Source of the DNA: Pseudomonadales bacterium
Lineage (GTDB): Bacteria; Pseudomonadota; Gammaproteobacteria; Pseudomonadales; Azotimanducaceae
Assembly (NCBI GenBank): GCA_028279305.1
Contig: JANQOA010000203.1
Location: forward strand, 1 to 64,000
Length of the DNA stretch: 64,000 nt
Direction of reading: 5' to 3'
Part shown: positions 33,320 to 42,013 of the stretch, in pieces
Layout of the letters: every line of letters begins with the position of its first letter
Numbering within the stretch: position 1 is the first letter of the stretch
The notes under the pieces: model-generated
Told to the model about the DNA's origin: nothing
The model's input: only the letters and a program-made list of their open reading frames with translations
The model's database searches: none
Position numbers and translations under genes: made by a program

Positions 33320-33831
33320 AGAATTCAGAAACGGCCCGCAGGCACAGCACTGCGGCAAAAGCCTTTCATTGGGGCTTTATTGTTGTTTTTATTTACGCAT
33401 TGACAAAACAGCTGGATGAGGTGGAAGAACTTGAGGACTTGTCCCTGCTGCAAACCGAGATGTTGTTTGCTTCGGTCTTTCTAATTCTGTTGATTGCGCG
33501 TTTTGTCTATATGCAAACCACACAGCCATCCGTGTTGGCGGCAGACGCGCCCGGAGCAACCAGGCTGTTGGCCCGGGCTGTTCACCTTGCAATGTACGCA
33601 AGTCTGGCTTTGATCGCGGTAACGGGCCTGGTGATTGGCGGCTTGTACGGGTCGGGTATCAAGCAGGGTACTTTAATGGAGATTGCGCTGGTCGCCCACG
33701 AGATCGCCGTCAATACCACCTACTTTCTGATTCTTGGCCACGTTGCCGCGGCGGTTTATCACCGCCGCAAAGGTGATGGCATCTGGAACGCGATGGTGCC
33801 CGTCTGGAAAGAACCGGCGCAGCGGCACTGA
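33316..33831 (+). CDS. Cytochrome b561-like membrane protein
   Basis: A 171-residue protein with four hydrophobic helices and the histidines expected for heme b: K-A-F-H-W-G in helix 1, A-V-H-L-A-M-Y in helix 3 and L-G-H-V-A-A-A-V-Y-H in helix 4. It starts at TTG 33316, overlapping the TGA of the redoxin gene (TTGA), so the two are translationally coupled. Cytochrome b561 proteins move electrons across or along the inner membrane. Electron delivery to the neighbouring periplasmic redoxin is a reasonable inference. Confidence 0.85.
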   Translation: MKNSETARRHSTAAKAFHWGFIVVFIYALTKQLDEVEELEDLSLLQTEMLFASVFLILLIARFVYMQTTQPSVLAADAPGATRLLARAVHLAMYASLALIAVTGLVIGGLYGSGIKQGTLMEIALVAHEIAVNTTYFLILGHVAAAVYHRRKGDGIWNAMVPVWKEPAQRH

Positions 33832-33835
33832 GGCG

Positions 33836-34843
33836 CTACAATTCTACGATGGTCTTGCCGAAGTTGATGCCGGCAAACAGGTCGCAGAACGCCTGGCCGG
33901 TGTTCTCAATACCCTGCAGCCTGTGCTCGTGGACGACCAGATGGCCCTCGCTGATCCAGCGCGCCATGGTTGCGCGGGCTTCGTCGTAGCGGTCCAGATT
34001 AAGGTGCGTCATGAAACCATGCATGTGTGCATGCTTGGTGGTGAGTTGGAATAAATTGTTCGGGCCCGGCTCAGGCTGCTGCTGATTATAGGTGGCAACG
34101 GACCCGCACAGCAGAATCCTGGCGTCTTCGTTGATCTGATCCAGGACGGTTTCCAATATCGGACCGCCGACGTTGTCGAAGTATACGTCTATGCCTTGCG
34201 GGCAGGCGTCCGCCATTGCCAGCGCTAAATCAGCCGCGGTGCGGTCAACGGCAGCGTCATAGCCAAGCTCGCTGATCAGGCGCCGGCATTTCTCCTCACC
34301 GCTGCTGATGCCAACGGTACGGGCGCCGTGCAGCTTGGCTATCTGCCCGGCAATGCTGCCTACCGCTCCGGCAGCGGCACTTACCAGCACCGTTTCCCCG
34401 GGTGTTACCTGACCATGATCAGTCAGACCAAAATAGGCGGACAATCCGGTGTCACCCAGCACGCCCAGGTAGTAGTTGAGCGGATAGTCAGCCTGGCGGA
34501 TGGGTGAAATGAAATCTCCGGCATCAGTGACGGTAAATTCTTCCCAGGCAAAACGCGCCATCAGGATGTCACCGGCCTTAAAGTCCTGATGCCGGCTCTC
34601 TTCCACCCGGCCCAGGGTCAACCCCATCACCGGTTCGTTCAGCGGCATGGCCGGCAGCACGTTGTCGCCGCTGCCTTCGTCCATCCAGTTGCGGAATCCG
34701 GCATCCAGTGAAATATACAGATTCCGGCACAGGATCTGCCCGGCCTGCAACGGCGGAATTTGTCTCGATTCCAGCCGGAAATTGTGGACCGCGGGCGCAC
34801 CCTGCGGCCGTGATGCCAGGACTACACACCGGTTCTCTTGCAC
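33836..34843 (-). CDS. NADP-dependent medium-chain reductase (CurA/PTGR-like)
   Basis: GTG 34843 is taken as start because GGGAGG lies nine bases before it; this gives 335 residues starting V-Q-E-N-R-C-V-V-L-A-S-R-P. An ATG at 34864 would overlap the ribosome site. The text R-N-L-Y-I-S-L-D-A-G-F-R-N-W-M, the cofactor motif S-A-A-A-G-A-V-G-S-I-A-G-Q-I-A-K and Y-F-D-N-V-G-G are those of zinc-free MDR enzymes that reduce alpha,beta-unsaturated ketones with NADPH. It is divergent from the sulfatase gene and convergent with the cytochrome gene. Confidence 0.9.
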   Translation of the reverse strand: MQENRCVVLASRPQGAPAVHNFRLESRQIPPLQAGQILCRNLYISLDAGFRNWMDEGSGDNVLPAMPLNEPVMGLTLGRVEESRHQDFKAGDILMARFAWEEFTVTDAGDFISPIRQADYPLNYYLGVLGDTGLSAYFGLTDHGQVTPGETVLVSAAAGAVGSIAGQIAKLHGARTVGISSGEEKCRRLISELGYDAAVDRTAADLALAMADACPQGIDVYFDNVGGPILETVLDQINEDARILLCGSVATYNQQQPEPGPNNLFQLTTKHAHMHGFMTHLNLDRYDEARATMARWISEGHLVVHEHRLQGIENTGQAFCDLFAGINFGKTIVEL

Positions 34844-35015
34844 TGCGTGGTGCCTCCCTTCCATACTCCGGGTGAATTTTATGCTGCGTACCCGGCGGCT
34901 TCCAACCCCCGGCACTATCAACGCTGCATCAACACCGTCAGCAGGGCTTGCAGATGCCGGCGCATTAAACGCCGTCTCTGCCTATACTGGGCAGGTCGCG
35001 GACAAGGGGGGGAGC

Positions 35016-36842
35016 GTGAAGGCACTGATCATAGCTGTCATAGTGAGCGGCAGCCTGGGCATTGTTGCGCTCGTCTTGGACTATTGGACAGAATTGGGGT
35101 TGCCGCTGGAAGCAACCCGATGGTTGGGTCTGGCTTACGCGGCTATGATTCACGCGTTGCCCGCTGTCATCTACCTGCTCACTTTCAGCCTGATCCGCCG
35201 CTTTGCACCCCGGTTTGCGCTTTCTCTGTTGCCCGCTGTTTGCTGGTGGGTGAGTGAAGTGGTCATGCGGATGCGCTGGCACAGCTTGGCCGAGGCGCTG
35301 TGGCTGCTGTTCTCACCGCTGTTTTTCCTGCAGTTGGCGATTATTTTACTGCTCATCGGCGCATCACACCTGGTGATGTGTCTGCGCGGCCGGCAGAAAC
35401 CCCGTATATTGCCGGTACTCGGCTTCACGGCGGTGATTGTTGTCTGCGCGGCGGCGGTGCCGGTAACTATCTTTCCCTTTCTGAACGGTTATCAGCAGAC
35501 CTTCCAGGCAAATCTGCTGCCGGCACCCCTGAATCAGCCGGGCCGGTTGAATCCAGCAGCGGTGGCAACCAGCAAGACGGATCTGCCGAATATAGTTTTT
35601 ATCCTGTCGGACGACCACCGTTACGACTTCTCGGGGTTTGCGGGCCATCCGTTTGTGGAAACTCCGAACCTCGACCAGCTTGCCGCCCAAGGGGTGGTAT
35701 TCAACCGTGCTTACGTAGGCACCGCGTTGTGCTCGCCGTCCCGGGCGAGTTTCTTAACCGGGGTATCCCCGTACCAGCACGGTGTTTGGAATAACTTTAC
35801 CCCGTGGTCCGAGCAGAACCGCACCTTCTTTGAATATCTCAAACCGGTTGGCTACAGCACGGCGTTCATCGGCAAATGGCACATGCCCGGCAACAGGCTG
35901 CCGGAGATAGCCGGGTTGGATCACTTCATCTCGTTCACCAATGTCGGCGGCCAGGGTACGTACGAGTGGAACCCGATGATTGTCAACGGCAGGGAAGTCG
36001 CGTCGCGCAGCCGTTATATCGCGACGGAACTGACTGACTATGCCATTGAGTGGATGGAACAGCAGCAGGGTCCGTTTGTACTGTACCTGTCCCACAAGAG
36101 TGTGCACGCGTCTTTTACGCCCGACAGCGCTGATGTGAACCGGTACGACGCTGAAGATGCCCGGGTGCCGGAAGGCGCCCACCTGTGGAGTACCCATACC
36201 AGGAATCAGTATGTGCATCTCACCCGCACGCCGGTGGATGAATCGATCAGGCGTTACGGTGAGACCATCCGATCCATGGACCGGGAGATCGGCCGCCTGC
36301 TGGCGCGTATAGATCAGCTGCAGCTGGCTGACAACACCTTGGTGATCTACGCCAGCGATAACGGCTACCAATGGGGTGAACACGAACTTACGGACAAGCG
36401 CTGGGCGTACGAGGAGTCGATCCGGATTCCGTTTATCATGCGTGTGCCCGGGTCACCCGGCGGCCGGGTTATCGAGCGGATCGTCGCCAACACCGACATT
36501 GCGGCGACATTTCTGGATGCCGCCGGCATTACCGTGCCGGACTATATGGAGGGCGGCAGTTTGCTCAGGCTGATGGCGGACAAAAACACGCGTTGGCGCG
36601 ATGGCTTTTTGTATTCCTATTTCTTTGAACCGCCGTACCCCACACCCACTTCGTTTGCGCTGGTCACCGATCGCTTCAAGCTGATCAAAACCGACTGGCT
36701 GGGCTACGAACTGTACGACCTGCACGCGGACCCGCGCGAGCAAAGGGATCTGTCTGCGGATGCCGCGTTCACCGGCGTGCTTGCGGAGTTGAGCGGCCGC
36801 CTTGAGGCCGCGCGGAAACCGGCCGGAGCAGGACGGCTGTGA
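35016..36842 (+). CDS. Membrane-bound sulfatase
   Basis: From GTG 35016, behind a G-rich ribosome site, the protein has 608 residues; ATG 34881 is an alternative start but adds an unconvincing segment. Four hydrophobic helices fill residues 1-150, then the sulfatase domain begins with N-I-V-F-I-L-S-D-D-H (metal aspartates). The formylglycine motif is C-S-P-S-R-A-S-F-L-T-G, followed by I-G-K-W-H-M and S-D-N-G-Y-Q-W-G-E-H. It is a Cys-type sulfatase of the arylsulfatase A group facing the periplasm. An N-terminal membrane domain of this size is more familiar from phosphoethanolamine transferases, though the C-x-P-S-R motif supports a sulfatase. Substrate unknown. Confidence 0.87.
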   Translation: MKALIIAVIVSGSLGIVALVLDYWTELGLPLEATRWLGLAYAAMIHALPAVIYLLTFSLIRRFAPRFALSLLPAVCWWVSEVVMRMRWHSLAEALWLLFSPLFFLQLAIILLLIGASHLVMCLRGRQKPRILPVLGFTAVIVVCAAAVPVTIFPFLNGYQQTFQANLLPAPLNQPGRLNPAAVATSKTDLPNIVFILSDDHRYDFSGFAGHPFVETPNLDQLAAQGVVFNRAYVGTALCSPSRASFLTGVSPYQHGVWNNFTPWSEQNRTFFEYLKPVGYSTAFIGKWHMPGNRLPEIAGLDHFISFTNVGGQGTYEWNPMIVNGREVASRSRYIATELTDYAIEWMEQQQGPFVLYLSHKSVHASFTPDSADVNRYDAEDARVPEGAHLWSTHTRNQYVHLTRTPVDESIRRYGETIRSMDREIGRLLARIDQLQLADNTLVIYASDNGYQWGEHELTDKRWAYEESIRIPFIMRVPGSPGGRVIERIVANTDIAATFLDAAGITVPDYMEGGSLLRLMADKNTRWRDGFLYSYFFEPPYPTPTSFALVTDRFKLIKTDWLGYELYDLHADPREQRDLSADAAFTGVLAELSGRLEAARKPAGAGRL

Positions 36843-36921
36843 GCACAAGTCATGGGACCACAGCCGCGCCCGACATGCGGCGCCTTGGTGCCCGAATTTG
36901 CAATGAACGGGCGGAGGTGTA

Positions 36922-37698
36922 ATGGCGCAAAGACTCTGGGCAATGGCTGCCGGTTGTGTGCCGGAGGTTTCTCCCTGGGAGATCCCGCATATCGCGCGGC
37001 AGGGTGGTTTTGGTTCCTGCGGCATGTGGGTAGACCCCGAAACATCATGGGATGACTCAGCGGTGGCGAAAACCCGTGCGGCGCTGGACGCGACGGGTCT
37101 GCGGTTGATAGACGTTGAGCCATTGTGGCTGGAGAAGTCCGAAGATCTGCAAAAAGCCGTGATCTCCGCCGGCATTGAGCTGGGTGCAAAAAATGTCCTG
37201 GTGGTGTCGCGCGAGCCTGATCAGCCACGGGCTATTGCAAGGTTCACCGAACTCTGTGAGTTTGCCGGCGCTGACGTTCGGCTTGCGTTGGAGTTCGGCG
37301 TCTTTACCGAAGTAAAATCTCTGCAACAGGCGCTGGAATTTGTTCGGGCGGCAGGCCATGCAAGCGGGGGTGTGCTGATTGATCAAATGCACCTGAACCG
37401 GTGCGGCGAAACGTTACCCGATCTTGCTGACCCCATGTTTCCCTACGTTCAAGCCTGCGATTTTTACGCGGCGTCAAAAACTAAAGAAGGTATGGACTAT
37501 ATTGTTGCGGCGGTGGATGAGCGCTGTCCGCTGGGCGAGGGTGATGCTTCTGTTGAAGAAACCAACCGTATCAGAGCCGGCGGTATCGACGTCAGCCTGG
37601 AGATCCGCTCCAAGGCGCTGCGTGACCGCTACCCGGATCCGGTGGAGCGGGCCAAACAGATATTCAATCGGTGCCGCGCGGATCGGCAAGGCAGCTAG
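36922..37698 (+). CDS. Sugar phosphate isomerase/epimerase (xylose-isomerase-like TIM barrel)
   Basis: A 258-residue protein behind GGCGGAGG. The barrel strands can be followed: L-W-A-M-A-A-G, G-L-R-L-I-D-V-E-P, G-A-K-N-V-L-V-V-S, V-R-L-A-L-E-F-G (metal glutamate), G-V-L-I-D-Q-M-H-L-N-R, V-Q-A-C-D-F, and a late E-I-R. These are the AP-endonuclease-2-like barrels that isomerise sugars, inositols and related polyols with a divalent metal. It follows the sulfatase on the same strand with a 79-base gap. Substrate not determinable. Confidence 0.82.
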   Translation: MAQRLWAMAAGCVPEVSPWEIPHIARQGGFGSCGMWVDPETSWDDSAVAKTRAALDATGLRLIDVEPLWLEKSEDLQKAVISAGIELGAKNVLVVSREPDQPRAIARFTELCEFAGADVRLALEFGVFTEVKSLQQALEFVRAAGHASGGVLIDQMHLNRCGETLPDLADPMFPYVQACDFYAASKTKEGMDYIVAAVDERCPLGEGDASVEETNRIRAGGIDVSLEIRSKALRDRYPDPVERAKQIFNRCRADRQGS

Positions 37699-37737
37699 AA
37701 GCAACAGCAGCCTTGATCTAAGCTGAGTGTCCTCCTG

Positions 37738-38364
37738 ATGCATCTTTCAAGTGGAGCAGTGGCGGCAAAGAAACAGAGCAAACGGCGGGCTACCCAGGCA
37801 CGCGCCCAGGCAACGGTGGACACCATCCTCACCGGCGCGGCCCAGGTTCTGGAGCAGAGAGGATACGGCAGCGCCACTACCGACCGCATAGCGGAACGCG
37901 CCGGCGTCAGTGTTGGCTCGATCTATCAGTATTTTGCAAACAAGGACGAGATATTCCACCAGTTTTTTGACCGTGAAGCCGCAAGGCTGGTTGCCGCCCT
38001 GGAGGAAATTGTCAGCGGGTCTGTGAATCAGGATCATCATACTACCGTTCGCGCCTATCTCAACGCAGGCGCCAATCAGGAGTATTTAACCCCCAAAATC
38101 TACGAGGAACTGGGACGCGTACCGGGTCTGGATTCAAAACTCGCGGCACTTTCCGGCGCGTTAGTGAGTCTGACGGTGGAACTCATAAGACCCGCCCGGC
38201 CGGAACTGGGCGATGAAGCCCTGGAAATACTGGCTGAGTTGCTGGTTGCGACCTCTGAAGGGGTAGGTAAACCGCTCAAGCGCGGGGCAAACCCTGAGCT
38301 GCTGGACGCCTTCGTAGAAATGATCGGCGGTTACATCCTGGCCGAAAACCCCGTCCGCAGATAG
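37738..38364 (+). CDS. TetR-family transcriptional regulator
   Basis: A 208-residue protein with a basic N terminus (K-K-Q-S-K-R-R-A) and a TetR DNA-binding domain: I-L-T-G-A-A-Q-V-L-E-Q-R-G-Y, T-T-D-R-I-A-E-R-A-G-V-S, G-S-I-Y-Q-Y-F-A-N-K in residues 25-70. ATG 37738 is used, though GTG 37759 is also possible. It precedes the DUF2236 oxygenase and hydrolase genes, and the palindrome at 38519-38535 lies in between, so control of that pair is likely. Confidence 0.9.
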   Translation: MHLSSGAVAAKKQSKRRATQARAQATVDTILTGAAQVLEQRGYGSATTDRIAERAGVSVGSIYQYFANKDEIFHQFFDREAARLVAALEEIVSGSVNQDHHTTVRAYLNAGANQEYLTPKIYEELGRVPGLDSKLAALSGALVSLTVELIRPARPELGDEALEILAELLVATSEGVGKPLKRGANPELLDAFVEMIGGYILAENPVRR

Positions 38365-38400
38365 TCCGCAACCACCCTTCAAGCGGGTCTGTAAATGTGA

Positions 38401-38414
38401 GGCTAAATTTAGCC
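38401..38414. other. Perfect 14-base palindrome after the TetR gene
   Basis: GGCTAAATTTAGCC is fully self-complementary and lies 37 bases after the TetR stop. It could form a short hairpin acting as a 3' end, or be an operator. No T run follows. Confidence 0.4.
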
Positions 38415-38518
38415 AGGCATTTCATGCGGCGAATCTTGAACAAATAAATTACATATATTTCAATAATATAGGGCCTTTTCCTGCGGCTCACATGACATAT
38501 AGGAACGCGAGTTAAAAC

Positions 38519-38535
38519 ATGAGGACTTTCCTCAT
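38519..38535. promoter_or_regulatory. Palindromic operator upstream of the DUF2236 gene
   Basis: ATGAGGA CTT TCCTCAT is a perfect 7-base-arm inverted repeat ending 35 bases before the GTG start at 38571. Placed at the expected promoter, it is a likely site for the TetR regulator at 37738-38364. Confidence 0.6.
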
Positions 38536-38570
38536 AAACTTCTACCGTTGAAAAAGCGAAGGAGATCGCC

Positions 38571-39641
38571 GTGCAGAACGTAGCCGCCATCAACCCGACT
38601 CAAGCCAGTGCAGGGGGCGATTGGGCCATCGGACCCGGGAGTGTGACCTGGAAAGTACTCCGCGATCCGGTGGTATTTATTGTCGGGCAGATTCGAAACT
38701 CCATGGTGCTGCTGTTCCATCCCCCGTTCGCTGCCTCCAGTGAGCACGATATGTTTATCATTGATCCGCTGCTGCGGTTCCGAAGGGTGGGGATGTACGC
38801 TTATTCAGCAACTTTCGGCAGCAGCAAAGACGCGGAAAAATTCAGCCGCATGGTGCGTACCCGGCATGGTCAGGTGGTTGGTACGGAGCCGATCACCCAA
38901 CGTCCGTATCAATCCCATTCGGAATATGAACTTGCGCTCACCTCCGTGATCCAGTCAACCTCTTATCTCTTTACCTATGAGGCTATTCACGGGCGGTTGC
39001 CGGATGATGAGCGGGATCAGTTTTATTGCGAGCAACAGATTCCCGCGGCAATGATTGGCATCCAGCCGCGGCACCTGCCTGCTAGCTATGGAGAGGCGAT
39101 GGACTTTTTACATCACGCGCATCAGCGTTTTGCGGTGGGACTGATCGGGCGGAGATTGCTGGCGCCTTATGACCGAAGTGACTACCCCAAAGGCACAGCC
39201 ATGGGTGATCTGCCCTGGTTGCAGAGAAAACTGGGACTTTACGTCACCCGGGTGGTTTCTGATATGGCGTCGCTTACCTTGTTAGAAGATGAGCGCATGC
39301 TGTACTCGGTAAACCGCCGGCCGAAAATGCTCACCGAGGGCGGCGTGCGCGCCTCCATCAAGCTGTTTTCCGCATTTATGCGCAGCAAGTTGGGCATGAA
39401 AGCACTTTCCTGGTATCTCCAGAATAAGGCGTTCAACATTTTTGCCAACGCGCTGAAGGTTGAAGACGGTCCGGGCTACGCTGAACGAAAGGCGAATTTT
39501 GTAGTGCCGGACCCGCAAGGCCTGTATCGCGAATTGCCCGACTTGAAACGCAACTGGCCGGGGTCAGTGGCAGACTACGCGCTGGGACGGGAAGTGGAAA
39601 GTGATGTGCCGGTAGTCGAAGCCGCCAGTGCGGGCGCTTAG
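38571..39641 (+). CDS. DUF2236 / MpaB-type heme oxygenase-like protein
   Basis: A 356-residue protein starting with GTG behind AAGGAG. The family text is clear: I-G-P-G-S-V-T-W-K-V-L-R-D-P, L-L-F-H-P-P-F-A, R-R-V-G-M-Y-A-Y-S-A-T-F-G, R-M-V-R-T-R-H-G-Q-V, and Y-L-F-T-Y-E-A-I-H-G. DUF2236 proteins include rubber oxygenase (Lcp) and the fungal mycophenolate enzyme MpaB, which cleave or oxidise isoprenoid chains and bind heme through a histidine. It is followed by an epoxide-hydrolase-like gene only three bases on, which suggests oxidation followed by hydrolysis. Confidence 0.85.
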   Translation: MQNVAAINPTQASAGGDWAIGPGSVTWKVLRDPVVFIVGQIRNSMVLLFHPPFAASSEHDMFIIDPLLRFRRVGMYAYSATFGSSKDAEKFSRMVRTRHGQVVGTEPITQRPYQSHSEYELALTSVIQSTSYLFTYEAIHGRLPDDERDQFYCEQQIPAAMIGIQPRHLPASYGEAMDFLHHAHQRFAVGLIGRRLLAPYDRSDYPKGTAMGDLPWLQRKLGLYVTRVVSDMASLTLLEDERMLYSVNRRPKMLTEGGVRASIKLFSAFMRSKLGMKALSWYLQNKAFNIFANALKVEDGPGYAERKANFVVPDPQGLYRELPDLKRNWPGSVADYALGREVESDVPVVEAASAGA

Positions 39642-39643
39642 TT

Positions 39644-40651
39644 TTGCATAGTAAATTTGTTAACACCGGCGCCTTGCGCATGCACTACCTTGAGTCCGGT
39701 GAAGGTTCACCTGTTATTGCCATACACGGGTGGCCGGAGACCAGCCGGGAATGGACAGAAGTTGCCGGACACGTAGGCGATGGGGTGCGCTTGTTAGCGC
39801 CGGATACCCGCGGGCACGGTCAAACGGAAGCGCCGCCAACCGGCTACGACAGAGCAAGGCTGGCTCAGGACATTGTGGATTTTATGGACGCGCTGGAGAT
39901 CAAAAGCTGTCCGGTCATTGCTCACGACTGGGGCGGCATTATTGCCGTCAAATTGGCATTGGATCATGGTGACCGGGTGGAAAGGCTGTGCCTGATGGAT
40001 ACCATCTGCACCGGCTGGCCGAAGTTTGTGCAGTATTACTACTGGTTCATGGACGGCGATCGGGCTGAACGCTTTTTTGCCCGGCACGGGCGTGACTTCA
40101 TCCGTTCGATTGTCGGCGGGCACAACACGGACCTGCCGCCGCCGCCGGACTGCCCGGTTGAATTCCAGACCCACGAGATGACCGCCCCCGAACTGTGGGC
40201 GAGTGAAGATCACTTGGAATCTTATTGGGCGCCGTATGAAAACGGTGACGATGCGCGGGTGAGCTGCGAATACTACCGTTCCATGCATTTTCACAGAGTC
40301 ATCGAAGATCCAGGCGGCACCCACGGCGAGCGGTACGAGCGTGTGTCCCATGAAGAGATGGGGCGGCTGTGGCGGGAGCAGACCATTGCGGATGAGTATC
40401 TGGATTTTGCACCCGAGGACCGGCACAAGAGGTACGAAGGCGAAACGTTGTGGTTGTACGGAGACTATCTGCTGGAGGCGGTGGGCGGTTGCATAGATAG
40501 CCGCGGGTATCCCACCGGCGACCCGTCGTTTGAATCGTTCCCGCGTCACTTCCCCGCGCTTACTGCGCAGGCGGTTCCGGGCGGCCACTTTTTCCTTGAA
40601 TCCCAGCCGGAACTGAGCGGGGAGATAATCCGGGGGTTTCTGGAAAGATAG
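39644..40651 (+). CDS. Alpha/beta hydrolase, epoxide hydrolase/haloalkane dehalogenase group
   Basis: A 335-residue protein starting at TTG 39644, two bases after the DUF2236 stop. The oxyanion region is H-G-W-P-E-T-S-R-E-W. The nucleophile elbow reads I-A-H-D-W-G-G, so the nucleophile is an aspartate, as in epoxide hydrolases and dehalogenases, not serine. The catalytic histidine is in V-P-G-G-H-F-F-L-E near the C terminus. A cap domain rich in aromatic and acidic residues lies in between. Hydrolysis of an epoxide made by a neighbouring oxygenase is a plausible role. Confidence 0.87.
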   Translation: MHSKFVNTGALRMHYLESGEGSPVIAIHGWPETSREWTEVAGHVGDGVRLLAPDTRGHGQTEAPPTGYDRARLAQDIVDFMDALEIKSCPVIAHDWGGIIAVKLALDHGDRVERLCLMDTICTGWPKFVQYYYWFMDGDRAERFFARHGRDFIRSIVGGHNTDLPPPPDCPVEFQTHEMTAPELWASEDHLESYWAPYENGDDARVSCEYYRSMHFHRVIEDPGGTHGERYERVSHEEMGRLWREQTIADEYLDFAPEDRHKRYEGETLWLYGDYLLEAVGGCIDSRGYPTGDPSFESFPRHFPALTAQAVPGGHFFLESQPELSGEIIRGFLER

Positions 40652-40668
40652 CTTCGCCAGGTATTTGT

Positions 40669-40710
40669 TATAGAAAATAAATATTGTCTAGAAAGAAAAT
40701 ATTTTCTATA
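40669..40710. promoter_or_regulatory. Long inverted repeat upstream of the ArsR-type regulator gene
   Basis: TATAGAAAATA (40669-40679) and TATTTTCTATA (40700-40710) are perfect 11-base arms separated by 20 bases. The right arm ends 16 bases before the start of the winged-helix regulator gene. Probably the autoregulatory operator of that gene. Confidence 0.65.
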
Positions 40711-40726
40711 GTGGCTCCACGTATCG

Positions 40727-41338
40727 TTGGAGCTGCCCGGATTGCCGCAAGCCGCCGTAGAAATAGTCTCGAATAGTGAACAAGCCCAGGCGCTAACCAC
40801 CCCGGCCCGCCGGCGGATGATTGAGCTGCTCAAAGACCCCGGGACAGCGGCTTCTGTGGCGCGTGAGCTGGGCATGCCCCGGCAGAAGGTGAACTACCAC
40901 ATCAAGTCCCTGGAAAAGACCGGGCTGGTACGCCGTACCGGCGAGCGGCGGAACGGTAACTTCATCGAACAGCTTTATCAGTCGATTGCCCGGAGGTTTG
41001 TCCTGTCCCAGGAATTGGCATGGGACGGGGATACGTTGATGCGCGCGTTGGCAGACCAGGTTTCGCTGAACCACCTGTTGAGCCTGGGCAGTAAGCTTCA
41101 ATGCGATGTGGCTGAATTGTTAGAAAAAGCAACAATGTCCAGCGACGAAATCCCGTCTTTATCCACTGAGATTGAGGTCCGGTTTGCCGATGCCGGGAGC
41201 CGGGCTGCCTTCGCGGAAGACCTGCTGGACGCGGTAAAGAAACTAACCGCCAAACACGGCGCAAAAAGGGGAGACGCATACCGGATGCTGATTGCGGCAT
41301 ATCCAATTGCTGGGGGAAACCATGAAAGACGAGTTTAG
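40727..41338 (+). CDS. ArsR-like winged-helix regulator
   Basis: About 200 residues. The start is TTG 40727, or TTG 40742 which has GGAG nine bases before it; the difference is five residues. The N-terminal winged helix is clear: L-T-T-P-A-R-R-R-M-I-E-L-L-K-D-P-G-T-A-A-S-V-A-R-E-L-G-M-P-R-Q-K with V-N-Y-H-I-K-S-L-E-K-T-G-L-V. The C-terminal half has no known ligand motif. It overlaps the next gene by 17 bases and is preceded by an 11-base-arm inverted repeat, so the two-gene operon is probably autoregulated. Confidence 0.85.
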   Translation: MELPGLPQAAVEIVSNSEQAQALTTPARRRMIELLKDPGTAASVARELGMPRQKVNYHIKSLEKTGLVRRTGERRNGNFIEQLYQSIARRFVLSQELAWDGDTLMRALADQVSLNHLLSLGSKLQCDVAELLEKATMSSDEIPSLSTEIEVRFADAGSRAAFAEDLLDAVKKLTAKHGAKRGDAYRMLIAAYPIAGGNHERRV

Positions 41339-41984
41339 AGCTGAGTTTGTGATTGATCTGGACCGGGAGAAAGTGTTCGAGGCATTGCACCAGAGCGTGG
41401 ACGATCAGGGGCAGACATCAACAGACGGGGACAAGGTGTTGCTGCCCGGGTTCCCTTCTTTTATGCCAACCCCTGAACCCGGTGCGATCTGCACGCAGTT
41501 GGAAGTGATACCTGGCCAGATGCTGCGCGTGCGCAAAGAACACGAACCCTGCGCCGGAACCGAGATTGCCATTGGTTTCTCGGATGCCGATACCGGTACA
41601 CGTATAACGGTTGTTCAATCCGGATTTGGCGCTTGGTTCAATGCTGCGAAGGACACGATCCTGGCGCATGGCAACGAGATCATCGCCGATTTCCGGCTGT
41701 TTCTTGAGACGGGTTATCGGGCGCCGCCGAAAAACTGGGGTGCGCCGATAGGTGGGGTTACACGGGAAACCCCGGTAGGTGTAGAAGTCTCATTCCTGGA
41801 GGAAGATGGTTTTCTGCGCCGGGCGGAGTTACAGGTCGGCGATCTCATTCTGTCTCTGGCGGGGACGCGGATTTACGACACAGGCCAGCTATGGATTGCG
41901 CTTTCCTTTTTTGCAGCGGGTGACAAGTGCAAGGTTGCATGGCTTCGCGACGGCGAGTTACGCGAAGCGGTCAGCACTTTCTAG
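41322..41984 (+). CDS. SRPBCC (START/AHSA1-like) domain fused to a PDZ domain
   Basis: A 220-residue protein; ATG 41322 follows TGGGGGAAA and lies inside the end of the regulator gene. Residues 1-135 read as an SRPBCC domain (F-R-A-E-F-V-I-D-L-D-R-E-K-V-F-E-A-L, F-G-A-W-F-N-A-A-K-D, then a long final helix). Residues 150-220 look like a PDZ domain: P-V-G-V-E-V-S-F-L-E-E-D-G, R-A-E-L-Q-V-G-D-L-I-L-S-L-A-G, W-L-R-D-G-E-L. SRPBCC domains bind hydrophobic ligands, and pairs with ArsR regulators are common. The added PDZ domain is unusual for a cytoplasmic protein. No signal peptide is visible. Confidence 0.75.
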   Translation: MKDEFRAEFVIDLDREKVFEALHQSVDDQGQTSTDGDKVLLPGFPSFMPTPEPGAICTQLEVIPGQMLRVRKEHEPCAGTEIAIGFSDADTGTRITVVQSGFGAWFNAAKDTILAHGNEIIADFRLFLETGYRAPPKNWGAPIGGVTRETPVGVEVSFLEEDGFLRRAELQVGDLILSLAGTRIYDTGQLWIALSFFAAGDKCKVAWLRDGELREAVSTF

Positions 41985-42013
41985 TTCTGACGGCCGCAAG
42001 CAACCGGCTTGCG

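Noticed and set aside
34647..35015. Longer N terminus for the sulfatase
   Set aside because: It would overlap the divergent reductase gene and is not protein-like; a GTG with ribosome site at 35016 opens directly before the first membrane helix.
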